44,801 bases of DNA from Sphingobacteriales bacterium (GTDB lineage Bacteria; Bacteroidota; Bacteroidia; Chitinophagales; Chitinophagaceae). The notes beneath the pieces were generated by a model. The model was not told the origin of the DNA. It saw only the letters and a list, made by a program, of their open reading frames with translations, and did no database searches. The stretch covers positions 1-44,801 of the forward strand of contig JAHEZE010000012.1 in assembly GCA_023251235.1 (NCBI GenBank). The letters are read 5' to 3'. This document shows, piece by piece, positions 7,266-14,684 of the stretch (position 1 is its first letter; the number at the start of each line of letters is the position of its first letter). A program made the translations under genes and the position numbers.

Positions 7266-7727
7266 ATGAAAACCAGGCTTCTTTTTTTCTCACTTTTACT
7301 CTTTGCCGTTTTAGCCTGCAGCAAAGATAAGTTTCAGACAATACCCCATCTGAAGTTTAAATCAAAAAACACTGATGTTGTTCCATTCAATGGATCATTA
7401 AGAATTACCCTTCAATATACCGATAAGGAAGGCGATGTGAATGATTCAATATTTGTAGTAAGACAAAGACTAAACCGCAAAGGTTCGGTTACACTCCCGG
7501 CAAGTCCTTATAATATCCCCGATTTTCCTAACACTATTAAAGGAGAATTTGAAATAACGCTTAGCTACCAGTTTGGTCTCATCTTCGGTCTGGCACCTAT
7601 TCGTGTTGCCGGCAGCAACCCCGTAAGAAATGAACCCGATACGTTGAATCTTAAATTTGTTGCAAAAGACAAAGCCGGAAACAAGAGCGATACATTGACA
7701 GTAAGTAATATTTATGTAACAAGATAA
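7266..7727 (+). CDS. Lipoprotein, function unknown
   Basis: A 153-residue protein with a lipoprotein signal: positively charged MKTR, a hydrophobic core, and lipobox AVLAC with Cys at residue 18. The next residues are SKDK, without the acidic/serine-rich start usual for surface-exported Bacteroidota lipoproteins, so periplasmic placement is plausible. The mature domain is beta-rich (LRITLQYTDKEGDVND, KFVAKDKAGNKSDTLTV) and resembles an Ig-like or cadherin-like fold with DxEGDxxD acidic loops that could bind calcium. The next gene starts directly after the TAA stop, so the two are expressed together. I cannot name a function. Confidence 0.82.
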   Translation: MKTRLLFFSLLLFAVLACSKDKFQTIPHLKFKSKNTDVVPFNGSLRITLQYTDKEGDVNDSIFVVRQRLNRKGSVTLPASPYNIPDFPNTIKGEFEITLSYQFGLIFGLAPIRVAGSNPVRNEPDTLNLKFVAKDKAGNKSDTLTVSNIYVTR

Positions 7728-8585
7728 ATGCTTGCAAAAACTCTTCTTAAAAAGATTTTTGACTTTTTTTTATTTACCAGCTTTTTTATCGCCTGCTGCG
7801 CAGTCATGATGGTTTACCAAACCTACACTCTGGTCATTGTACAACCGGTCAACTTTTATTTTTCTGCCTTTGTCTTCTTTTCCACTGTATGCAGTTACAA
7901 TTTTCATTGGTTTCTAACCCCGCATTCAGTAAAACCTTCTATCCGGCTGCAATGGGCAATTAATCATAAATATTATCATTTCATTTTATTTTTAATAGGG
8001 ATGACAGGGGCAATTGTTTTTTTTTATTTTTTAATAGAACATTGGGTTTATTTAGGAATTGCAGTGCTGTTATCCTTTCTTTATTCTGCTCCGAAAATTG
8101 CCTTGTCGCCTTTTCAATGGTTAAAAAGAATTGCAATTGGCAAAACAATTTTCCTTGCCGCAGCCTGGACTTATGTTACAGCTGTTTTACCAATAATAAT
8201 AGAAAATATTGCCTGGACGCAAATAGCAATTCTATTTTGCATAGGACAGTTCTTTTTTATTTATGCTATTTGCATATTATTTGACTACCGGGATAAGGAC
8301 GACGACAAAGCTGAAGGTATCCGCAGCATGATTACCTATTTCAATGAGCAGGGTATCAACAGGCTTTTCTGGTCTTCCCTTTTGATATTCCTAAGCCTTG
8401 CTTTACTACTTAAATTATCAGGATTTTTATGGATTACTATCATCATAATGAGCTTTCCAGGCCTGCTGCTGGCAAGTCTGTATAATTTTGTCAAAAAAAA
8501 TTATTCAGATTATCTCTATTTTTTTGTTTTGGATGGCTTAATGATGCTTTCGGGTCTTTTGCTGTGGTTAATGAACAGGTTTTAA
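7728..8585 (+). CDS. UbiA-like prenyltransferase-family membrane protein with a degenerate first motif
   Basis: A 285-residue protein with about eight hydrophobic helices. The pattern D186-xx-D189-xxx-D193 followed by EG (DYRDKDDDKAEG) matches the second aspartate-rich motif of UbiA-family intramembrane prenyltransferases. The first motif, normally NDxxDxxxD, corresponds by position to YNFHWFLTP (57-65) and has no aspartate. YSAPK near residue 119 matches the conserved Y-S-xPxR/K after the middle helices. The substrate is unknown. Loss of the first Mg-diphosphate motif suggests altered chemistry or a non-catalytic role. The start codon abuts the stop of the lipoprotein gene. Confidence 0.75.
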   Translation: MLAKTLLKKIFDFFLFTSFFIACCAVMMVYQTYTLVIVQPVNFYFSAFVFFSTVCSYNFHWFLTPHSVKPSIRLQWAINHKYYHFILFLIGMTGAIVFFYFLIEHWVYLGIAVLLSFLYSAPKIALSPFQWLKRIAIGKTIFLAAAWTYVTAVLPIIIENIAWTQIAILFCIGQFFFIYAICILFDYRDKDDDKAEGIRSMITYFNEQGINRLFWSSLLIFLSLALLLKLSGFLWITIIIMSFPGLLLASLYNFVKKNYSDYLYFFVLDGLMMLSGLLLWLMNRF

Positions 8586-8586
8586 G

Positions 8587-8594
8587 TAATTTTG
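8587..8594 (+). promoter_or_regulatory. -7 box (TAATTTTG) of the M42 peptidase gene
   Basis: An exact TAnnTTTG match ending 18 nt before the ATG at 8613. It starts 2 nt after the preceding stop codon. Confidence 0.5.
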
Positions 8595-8612
8595 AAAACT
8601 TAAATTATTTCC

Positions 8613-9722
8613 ATGGCAAAATCTTCAGGAAAACAAAAAACGATCTTAACCGATAAATCATTTGAATTTTTCCGCAACTATATCAATAATGCCTCCCCCG
8701 TAGGTTTCGAAACAAGTGGACAAAAGCTTTGGCTTGAATACTTAAAGCCAAATGTTGAAACTTATTTCACCGATCCCTATGGGTCCGCCGTTGGAGTAAT
8801 CAATCCCAATGAAAAATTTAAAGTAGTCATTGAGGCACATGCCGATGAAATTAGCTGGTTTGTAAATTATATAACTCCTGAAGGAATTCTTTACCTGAAA
8901 AAAAACGGAGGGGTTGATCAACAGGTGGCGCCGGCTCAGCGGGTTTTTATACATGGTAAAAAAGGACCTGTGAAAGCAGTGTTTGGATGGCCTGCAATAC
9001 ATACAAGGCAAAACAATCCTGATCAGAAAGAACCACAGCCGAGAGTGGATAATCTCTTTCTGGATTGCGGAGCAAGAAATAAAAAAGAAGTAGAACAGCT
9101 TGGCGTTCATATCGGAGCTGTTGTTACTTATCAGGATGGATTTGATGAACTGGCCAACGACCATTACGTTGCACGGGCATTTGATAACCGTGTTGGTGGG
9201 TTTATGATTGCCGAGGTAGCAAGATTATTGAAACAAAACAAAAAGAAACTTCCGTTTGGATTATATATTGTTAATGCTGTACAGGAAGAGATTGGATTAC
9301 GGGGCGCTGAAATGATTGCCCGGCGGATAAAACCCAATGTGGCCCTTGTAACGGATGTAACACATGATACCACAACACCTATGATCAGTAAGATGATTGA
9401 AGGTGATATCTCTTGTGGAAAAGGACCTTCACTAGCCTATGCGCCGGCAATTCACAATAAATTACTTGGACTGGTGGAAGAGGTAGCCAAAAAAAAGAAA
9501 ATCCCGGTACAATGGAGGGCACTTAGCCGTTCCACAGGAACAGACACGGATTCCTTTGCTTATTCAAATGATGGATGTCCATCTGTTCTAATATCTATTC
9601 CGTTACGATATATGCATACCACTGTTGAAGTTATTCACCGGGATGATATAGAGAATACGATCAGGCTGATGTATGAAACTTTATTAACACTTACTTCAAA
9701 AACAAACCTCAGTTACCTGTAA
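8613..9722 (+). CDS. M42 family metallopeptidase (glutamyl/deblocking aminopeptidase type)
   Basis: A 369-residue cytoplasmic di-metal aminopeptidase, close to the family's usual 340-370. Ligand and catalytic residues can be read in order: AHADEI (H76), FDNRVGG (bridging Asp), VQEEIGLRGA (general-base Glu and metal Glu), TDVTHD (Asp ligand) and MHTTVEV near the C-terminus (final His). SPVGFE at 28-33 is the typical N-terminal motif. M42 enzymes form large tetrahedral shells that trim short peptides from N-termini. There is no signal peptide. The small YLDPGSGS gene begins immediately after the stop codon, so this gene may head the operon running to 12778. Confidence 0.92.
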   Translation: MAKSSGKQKTILTDKSFEFFRNYINNASPVGFETSGQKLWLEYLKPNVETYFTDPYGSAVGVINPNEKFKVVIEAHADEISWFVNYITPEGILYLKKNGGVDQQVAPAQRVFIHGKKGPVKAVFGWPAIHTRQNNPDQKEPQPRVDNLFLDCGARNKKEVEQLGVHIGAVVTYQDGFDELANDHYVARAFDNRVGGFMIAEVARLLKQNKKKLPFGLYIVNAVQEEIGLRGAEMIARRIKPNVALVTDVTHDTTTPMISKMIEGDISCGKGPSLAYAPAIHNKLLGLVEEVAKKKKIPVQWRALSRSTGTDTDSFAYSNDGCPSVLISIPLRYMHTTVEVIHRDDIENTIRLMYETLLTLTSKTNLSYL

Positions 9723-9723
9723 A

Positions 9724-9891
9724 ATGCATATTACCTTATTATACCTTGACCCGGGAAGCGGCAGTTATCTTGTTCAGGTTATCATTGCAGCTGTATTAGG
9801 GGTTATTTTTTATTTCAAAAATTTCTGGAACAGGATCAAATCATTTTTTTCCCGAGCCAAAAAAAATGAGTCCTCCAAAAACGACCAGTAA
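9724..9891 (+). CDS. Small YLDPGSGS membrane protein (55 aa)
   Basis: A 55-residue protein starting 1 nt after the M42 stop and ending directly before the ATG of the methyltransferase gene (TAA then ATG). It begins MHITLLYLDPGSGSYL, then a single hydrophobic helix (VQVIIAAVLGVIFYF, about 17-31) and a basic, polar tail (RIKSFFSRAKK...). The YLDPGSGS stretch just before a helix is a motif I associate with a widespread class of very small membrane proteins found beside surface-glycan methyltransferase and sulfatase-like genes; that is recollection, not a search. The tight packing between two coding genes argues strongly for translation. It is probably a membrane partner of the next two gene products. 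Confidence 0.82.
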   Translation: MHITLLYLDPGSGSYLVQVIIAAVLGVIFYFKNFWNRIKSFFSRAKKNESSKNDQ

Positions 9892-11265
9892 ATGCCCGGA
9901 TATACACGCTACCCCGCATCTTACAAAGACCCTTCAGGTTTTATATTCCGTGATAATGAAAAAATTTACCGGCAGGTAAATAAACTATATGCTGATCATT
10001 ATAATCTTCTCATTAATTCCGGGCTTTATGATGAATTGACTGGGAAAAAATATTTATTACCCCATACTGAAGTAAAAGAAAATTTATTAAAATCCAATGA
10101 ATGGTATATTACTTTACTACCGGAACAGATTTCCGTTATCAGTTATCCCTATGAGTGGTGTTTTGAGCAATTAAAAGATGCGGCATTGCTTACTCTGAAG
10201 ATTGTAAAAATATCAATAGAAAAAGGGATGATTCTCAAAGATGCTACCCCGTTTAACATAGAATTTTATAAAGGGCGGGCAGTCTTTATTGACACTCTTT
10301 CATTTGAGAAATATGATCATACACAACCATGGGTAGCCTATCGACAATTTTGCGAAACCTTTCTCTTCCCTTTATGGCTGGCTCACTATTACAAAACAAA
10401 TTTTCAGAATATCCTAAGCCTTTATCCAGAAGGAATTTCTGCATTCTTAACCGCTAAACTGCTTCCTCTAAAAAGCAGGCTCAGCTTTAGCGTATGGCTG
10501 CATGTACATCTGCAAAATAAAATAAGTAAAAAGAATACTTCCAAAAAAACGAATAGTAATTTTTCTGAAAATAAATTACTAAACCTGATAACCCATCTTG
10601 AAAATATTATCACCGGCCTTGACAACAGTAAGATTAGTTTATGGAGTAAATATTATGATGATTCCATAATCAGCACGGAATACCTTAGTGAAAAAGAAAA
10701 GATTATCAATAATTTTCTTTCGCAGCTACAGGGCAACAATATACTGGACCTTGGCGCCAATGAGGGATTCTTTTCCTGGCTGGCAGCAAAAAAAGGATTT
10801 AATGTGGTAGCAACAGATAATGACGAACAATGCATCAATAACCTGTATAAAAAAATAAAAAAAGAAAACACCTCTGCCATACTTCCTTTATGTATCGATA
10901 TTACGAATCCCTCCCCTGCACTCGGTTTTGCAAATAAGGAGAGAGCCTCGTGGAATGATCGCATACATGCTGACATTGTCCTTGCATTGGCGTTCATTCA
11001 TCACCTTGTAATTGGAAAAAATATTCCAATCCCCATGCTTGCAGAATATTTATCTCAACTGGCGCCGCAACTGATTATTGAATTTGTGCCGAAGGAAGAT
11101 GTGAAAACTCAACAATTGTTAAAAAATAAAAAAGATATTTACCCGGACTATACAATCATCCAATTTGAAAATATTTTTCAAATCTATTTTAGCATCATAA
11201 AAAAAGAACAAATAAAGGGAACCAACCGTTTTATATATTTTATGAAACGATTGATAAAAGAATAA
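9892..11265 (+). CDS. SAM-dependent methyltransferase with N-terminal kinase-like domain (NoeA-like)
   Basis: A 457-residue two-domain protein. The C-terminal half is a class I methyltransferase: motif I DLGANEGFFS (286-295), acidic strand-2 end ATDNDEQ (307-313), later ADIVLALAFIHHL and QLIIEFVPKED, which fit motifs IV to VI. The N-terminal half contains KDATPFNIEFYKG (116-128) followed by VFIDTLSFE (131-139), spaced like the catalytic loop (D..N) and metal-binding Asp of aminoglycoside-phosphotransferase-like kinases. Proteins of this build are sometimes annotated as nodulation protein NoeA-related methyltransferases. The acceptor is unknown; neighbours point to a surface polymer or lipid-linked substrate. 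The start codon follows the small gene without a gap, and the next gene lies 40 bp downstream. Confidence 0.82.
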   Translation: MPGYTRYPASYKDPSGFIFRDNEKIYRQVNKLYADHYNLLINSGLYDELTGKKYLLPHTEVKENLLKSNEWYITLLPEQISVISYPYEWCFEQLKDAALLTLKIVKISIEKGMILKDATPFNIEFYKGRAVFIDTLSFEKYDHTQPWVAYRQFCETFLFPLWLAHYYKTNFQNILSLYPEGISAFLTAKLLPLKSRLSFSVWLHVHLQNKISKKNTSKKTNSNFSENKLLNLITHLENIITGLDNSKISLWSKYYDDSIISTEYLSEKEKIINNFLSQLQGNNILDLGANEGFFSWLAAKKGFNVVATDNDEQCINNLYKKIKKENTSAILPLCIDITNPSPALGFANKERASWNDRIHADIVLALAFIHHLVIGKNIPIPMLAEYLSQLAPQLIIEFVPKEDVKTQQLLKNKKDIYPDYTIIQFENIFQIYFSIIKKEQIKGTNRFIYFMKRLIKE

Positions 11266-11305
11266 CCGGCAATACAAATTGCAGAAAATTGGCAAGCATA
11301 TTACA

Positions 11306-12778
11306 ATGAAAAATATTTTTACACGATACCCTTTTTTCCTGATGTTATTACCGGCATTTGTAGTAATACATTTTGAAAAAGAATTTCACCTTTTTATCAA
11401 GTATGAATTTATTTATGACCGGATAATAATATTGTTTTCGGTTCCCATATTATCTTTTTTATTTTTCTTTTTCTTTTTCCGGTCTGCGAGAAAATCTTCC
11501 CTGATGACTTTTGGCTTTTTGCTGTTCTTCTATTATACAGGTGATCTTAAAAACTGGTTATCTGCGAAGCTTCCGGACTCAGTATGGCAGAAATATACTT
11601 TTCTTATGTCCGTCTCGTTACTCATTCTGCTGATTTTATTTTTTGCACTAAAAAAAAATAAATCAGTCTTACGAAAGCCTTATTTTTTTATCAATTTAGC
11701 CCTGGTGTTATTTATAGCTGCTGATATAGCCGGGATTATTTTAACCGGCAATAACGGCAAATACAAAATAGTTTCAGAAACAGAAATAAATAACACGGCA
11801 TGTGACACCTGCCTGATGCCCGATATTTATTATATTATTTTTGATGCCTACGCTTCCTCGCAACAACTGCAAAAAGAATTCAGCTATTCAAATACACAGA
11901 TAGAAGATGAATTAAAACACAAAGGATTTCTGATTATTCCGAATTCAAAAAGCAACTATAGCTATACTGATTTTTCAGTGGGAAGTACATTAAACATGAA
12001 TTACATAAATAATGTGGATACTGTTAACATAACAACAGACAGGATGTATATGCAGGCGTTGAGATTAGTATACAAAAATCGTTTTATTCCATTTCTTCAA
12101 AAGGAAAATTACAGCATATTCAATCATTCTCCTTTCGACATTGAGTATTTTTCCACCTCAATAAAGGGCTTTGATTTCTGGAACATCCAGAAGTTATTTG
12201 ATCAATATAACCTCGCATTTAAACTGATTCGGGATATCGGGTATCATTTTTTCAACCCGGTAAAAAATTTCATACATAAAGATGATTTTTATATTAATAG
12301 CCCGGAGAACAAGGTCCGCTTTGACTCCACTGTATACCAGCATCTTTTACAATCCATAAAATTTAAAAGCATACAGCCTAAATTTGTTTATGCCCATTTT
12401 CTAAAAACACATCCACCCTATTTTTTTGATTCACTTGGGCAGGAATTTACGAACCACAACATGACTTACCATGAGAGATATGTACACCAAATCTCCTATG
12501 CAAACAACTTAATAAAAAAAATCACCGACAGTATATTAGTCCATACACAGCGACCATCCATTATTATCATACAGGGAGATCATGGAATTTGCTTTGACGG
12601 GCCGGTAAATCCACAGCATGTTTTTCCAAACTTCAGCGCTATATACTTTTCTAATAAAGATTACAGATTAATCAGCGATTCTACGAGTAATGTAAATACT
12701 TTCCGGATTGTTTTGAACACATTCTTTAAAAAAGACCTTAAGTTATTGCCTTATCAATCTTATTTCTTCTTGAATTAG
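11306..12778 (+). CDS. Membrane-anchored alkaline-phosphatase-superfamily (sulfatase-like) protein
   Basis: A 490-residue protein from ATG 11306; an upstream in-frame TTG at 11279 would add nine polar residues and is less likely. The N-terminal ~150 residues hold about five hydrophobic helices, as in LtaS/EptA-type membrane phospho- and sulfo-transferases. The extracytoplasmic domain begins PDIYYIIFDAYASS, matching the first metal-binding strand, and contains YAHFLKTHPPYFF and IIIQGDHGICFDG, matching the HxPY and DHG metal-ligand regions of the superfamily. Reaction class is likely hydrolysis or transfer of phospho- or sulfo-ester groups on an envelope substrate. It follows the methyltransferase gene in the same direction and is probably the last gene of that operon. 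Confidence 0.85.
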   Translation: MKNIFTRYPFFLMLLPAFVVIHFEKEFHLFIKYEFIYDRIIILFSVPILSFLFFFFFFRSARKSSLMTFGFLLFFYYTGDLKNWLSAKLPDSVWQKYTFLMSVSLLILLILFFALKKNKSVLRKPYFFINLALVLFIAADIAGIILTGNNGKYKIVSETEINNTACDTCLMPDIYYIIFDAYASSQQLQKEFSYSNTQIEDELKHKGFLIIPNSKSNYSYTDFSVGSTLNMNYINNVDTVNITTDRMYMQALRLVYKNRFIPFLQKENYSIFNHSPFDIEYFSTSIKGFDFWNIQKLFDQYNLAFKLIRDIGYHFFNPVKNFIHKDDFYINSPENKVRFDSTVYQHLLQSIKFKSIQPKFVYAHFLKTHPPYFFDSLGQEFTNHNMTYHERYVHQISYANNLIKKITDSILVHTQRPSIIIIQGDHGICFDGPVNPQHVFPNFSAIYFSNKDYRLISDSTSNVNTFRIVLNTFFKKDLKLLPYQSYFFLN

Positions 12779-12798
12779 CCTGCTGAGTATCGCCCTAT

Positions 12799-13344
12799 TC
12801 AGTTTGATGGAGTTTGTTCCTGTTTCCTTGCACAATCAAAAACAATATTGTATGCAACATCTTTGAGGTAAAGTATTTTTTTATTAATATCAAAATAGCT
12901 TACTCTTTCCTGGATCAATTTGATAAACCATTTTTCCAAATCACTTGTGCAAGGCGCCAAAACGGTATCCTGTACAACCAATTTTATAGTAGGCCCTTTA
13001 ATGATATAGGTTCCACTGAGTTTATTACAACCTACATAAGCAGTAAAAAGGGAATCCTCGTTGAACTCAATATAACTGCTCACTAATGTATCAGGAACAG
13101 CTCTTGCCTGCCTTCTCATTACATTAATACTCCACATGCCTTTGAATTTTTGACTCAGGTCCGGCATGATATAACCTATTTCAGTTTCATAATACACGAT
13201 AGAATCTTTGCGCAAGCTATCTCCATATACTTCCATAATCCTTGGCCCTTTACTGTCAAATTTATCTTTCCGTTTTGACTTCTGCCCCTTTGCTTCCGTT
13301 AAAGCAAATATTGAAAGAATTAATATAAAACCCAGGTATCGCAT
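12799..13344 (-). CDS. Secreted META domain (HslJ-like) protein
   Basis: A 181-residue protein with a signal peptide (MRYLGFILILSIFALTEAKGQ). After a basic linker, the second half carries the META-domain pattern: YVGCNKLSGTYIIKG (Cys and Asn in a strand-turn), then TVLAPC about 18 residues later. These two cysteines are the usual conserved positions of the HslJ/META fold. META proteins are small periplasmic beta proteins linked to heat-shock or stress phenotypes, with no known enzyme activity. The gene is convergent with the AP-superfamily gene and lies 84 bp downstream of PorQ on the same strand. Confidence 0.8.
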   Translation of the reverse strand: MRYLGFILILSIFALTEAKGQKSKRKDKFDSKGPRIMEVYGDSLRKDSIVYYETEIGYIMPDLSQKFKGMWSINVMRRQARAVPDTLVSSYIEFNEDSLFTAYVGCNKLSGTYIIKGPTIKLVVQDTVLAPCTSDLEKWFIKLIQERVSYFDINKKILYLKDVAYNIVFDCARKQEQTPSN

Positions 13345-13428
13345 TTAAAATAATAAGTTATACAGTAATAATATTAAAAAGGATCATTGGCAATAAACAA
13401 AGTATAAATTTAAACTTTCTCTTGTAAT

Positions 13429-14490
13429 TCACCATCCTATTGTTTTCCCAAACTTTCCGAGTCCAAAATATTCGTTCAATTTCAGATTAAGACCTAATTG
13501 ACTATAAGCTGTATTATTCTGATAATAAGTTCTTGCATAATGTACCTGTAATTTTTTTACCATCAGACCTACACCTAACGAAAACCCATTAAGGCCGTTG
13601 GATGAGTTGTTGATGTTTAACTCCTGTCGACGTAAATGGTTATAGCCTAACGTAAATTCAAGTTGTGGAATTGGGTTTAGCTGAACAGCAAATATAAAAT
13701 GCCTGAAAATTTTATTGAAAGTGTATTGACTGTTTTTATTTTGTTGAATTCCGTTTTCGTTATTAAAAGCAGTATCATTATATCTTAAGTCAAACTGGTG
13801 CAATCTCTGGGCAGTAAATGAAAAAGTTAAAGGAGCGTTTTCTAATTTCTTGCTTATACCTGCCTGAAGATCAAAAGGAAGTTCTTCCGGAAAGGTTCCT
13901 GAGTATTTCTTTAACTGAAACCCCATATTTTTTGCAACGACAGATGCTGATAAATGATTAACTGAATCTGAATAAACTACACCGGCATCTAAAGCAATTC
14001 CATTGGAAAGATAAATACCATAATTCGAACTGATAAATTTGATTGAAGCGCCATAATTCCATTTCTGTAAATAACTTCTTGAAGCCGATACTTGCATTAC
14101 CCAATCAGCAGGTTTCAGGCCACCATAAATATTTCCGGACGCATCCGTTTGTGATATTTTACCATAATCAAAATATGTTATTCCCCAGGAGAAATTTGTT
14201 TTTAGTTTTTCCTGCCTCAATGCAAATGATAAATGATAGGAATTTATCCCTGCGTAAAAACTATTGAAGACTGCATTTAATTGAGTATGCATCTCTTTTC
14301 GTAATAAAGCAGGATTATTGAATGCCAGCCCAACGTCATTTGATGCTGAAGAAACATTTACTCCACCCAATGCAGTGAGCCTTGGGGTATTGGGTAATTT
14401 CAGGAAATTAAATACTGAACCTCCCCCAAGTGTTTGTGAAAATCCTGAATTCAGAATAAGAGTAAACAATATTGTAAAAAGTAAACGCAA
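13429..14490 (-). CDS. porQ: Type IX secretion system protein PorQ
   Basis: A 353-residue outer-membrane beta-barrel protein. After the signal peptide (MRLLFTILFTLILNSGFSQ) the mature protein opens with GGGSVFNFLKLPNTPRLTALGG and DVGLAFNNPALL, the signature of PorQ in the PorV/FadL-like barrel family. PorQ holds PorZ at the cell surface in the complex that cleaves and attaches type IX cargo. The start is a TTG: the frame upstream is closed by a TAA immediately before it and the signal peptide begins at once, so no ATG can be used. PorQ and Lon are often near each other in Bacteroidota chromosomes, as here. No type IX C-terminal signal protein is obvious in the window. Confidence 0.85.
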   Translation of the reverse strand: MRLLFTILFTLILNSGFSQTLGGGSVFNFLKLPNTPRLTALGGVNVSSASNDVGLAFNNPALLRKEMHTQLNAVFNSFYAGINSYHLSFALRQEKLKTNFSWGITYFDYGKISQTDASGNIYGGLKPADWVMQVSASRSYLQKWNYGASIKFISSNYGIYLSNGIALDAGVVYSDSVNHLSASVVAKNMGFQLKKYSGTFPEELPFDLQAGISKKLENAPLTFSFTAQRLHQFDLRYNDTAFNNENGIQQNKNSQYTFNKIFRHFIFAVQLNPIPQLEFTLGYNHLRRQELNINNSSNGLNGFSLGVGLMVKKLQVHYARTYYQNNTAYSQLGLNLKLNEYFGLGKFGKTIGW

Positions 14491-14543
14491 TTAGCTAAGT
14501 TGAGGAAACTTGCTCATAGAAAGAAATGAATTGCATTTAAATA

Positions 14544-14604
14544 GATATCCCCCTGACAGAATCAGAGGGATATCAGTTTTAACCCCTCCCTGCCTTGTGG
14601 CAGG
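14544..14604 (-). terminator. Two hairpins downstream of lon
   Basis: One 13-bp stem with a single mismatch (14544-14556 with 14562-14574, GATATCCCCCTGA) and one 6-bp stem CCTGCC-TTGT-GGCAGG (14589-14604) lie in the 194-bp spacer between the lon stop and porQ. They are placed to end lon transcription on the minus strand, but no clear U-tract follows, so processing or repeat origin is also possible. I see nothing else in this spacer. Confidence 0.45.
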
Positions 14605-14684
14605 ATTAAAACAACCAACATGAAAATTTCTTATAATTAAGAACTCAAATTCTGATACAATGGTTGCACTGTGGAGAAATATTC

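Noticed and set aside
8742-9164. 140-residue minus-strand frame inside the M42 gene
   Set aside because: The opposite strand has complete M42 motifs with catalytic residues. The antisense translation is Phe/Ile/Ser-rich without a recognisable domain.
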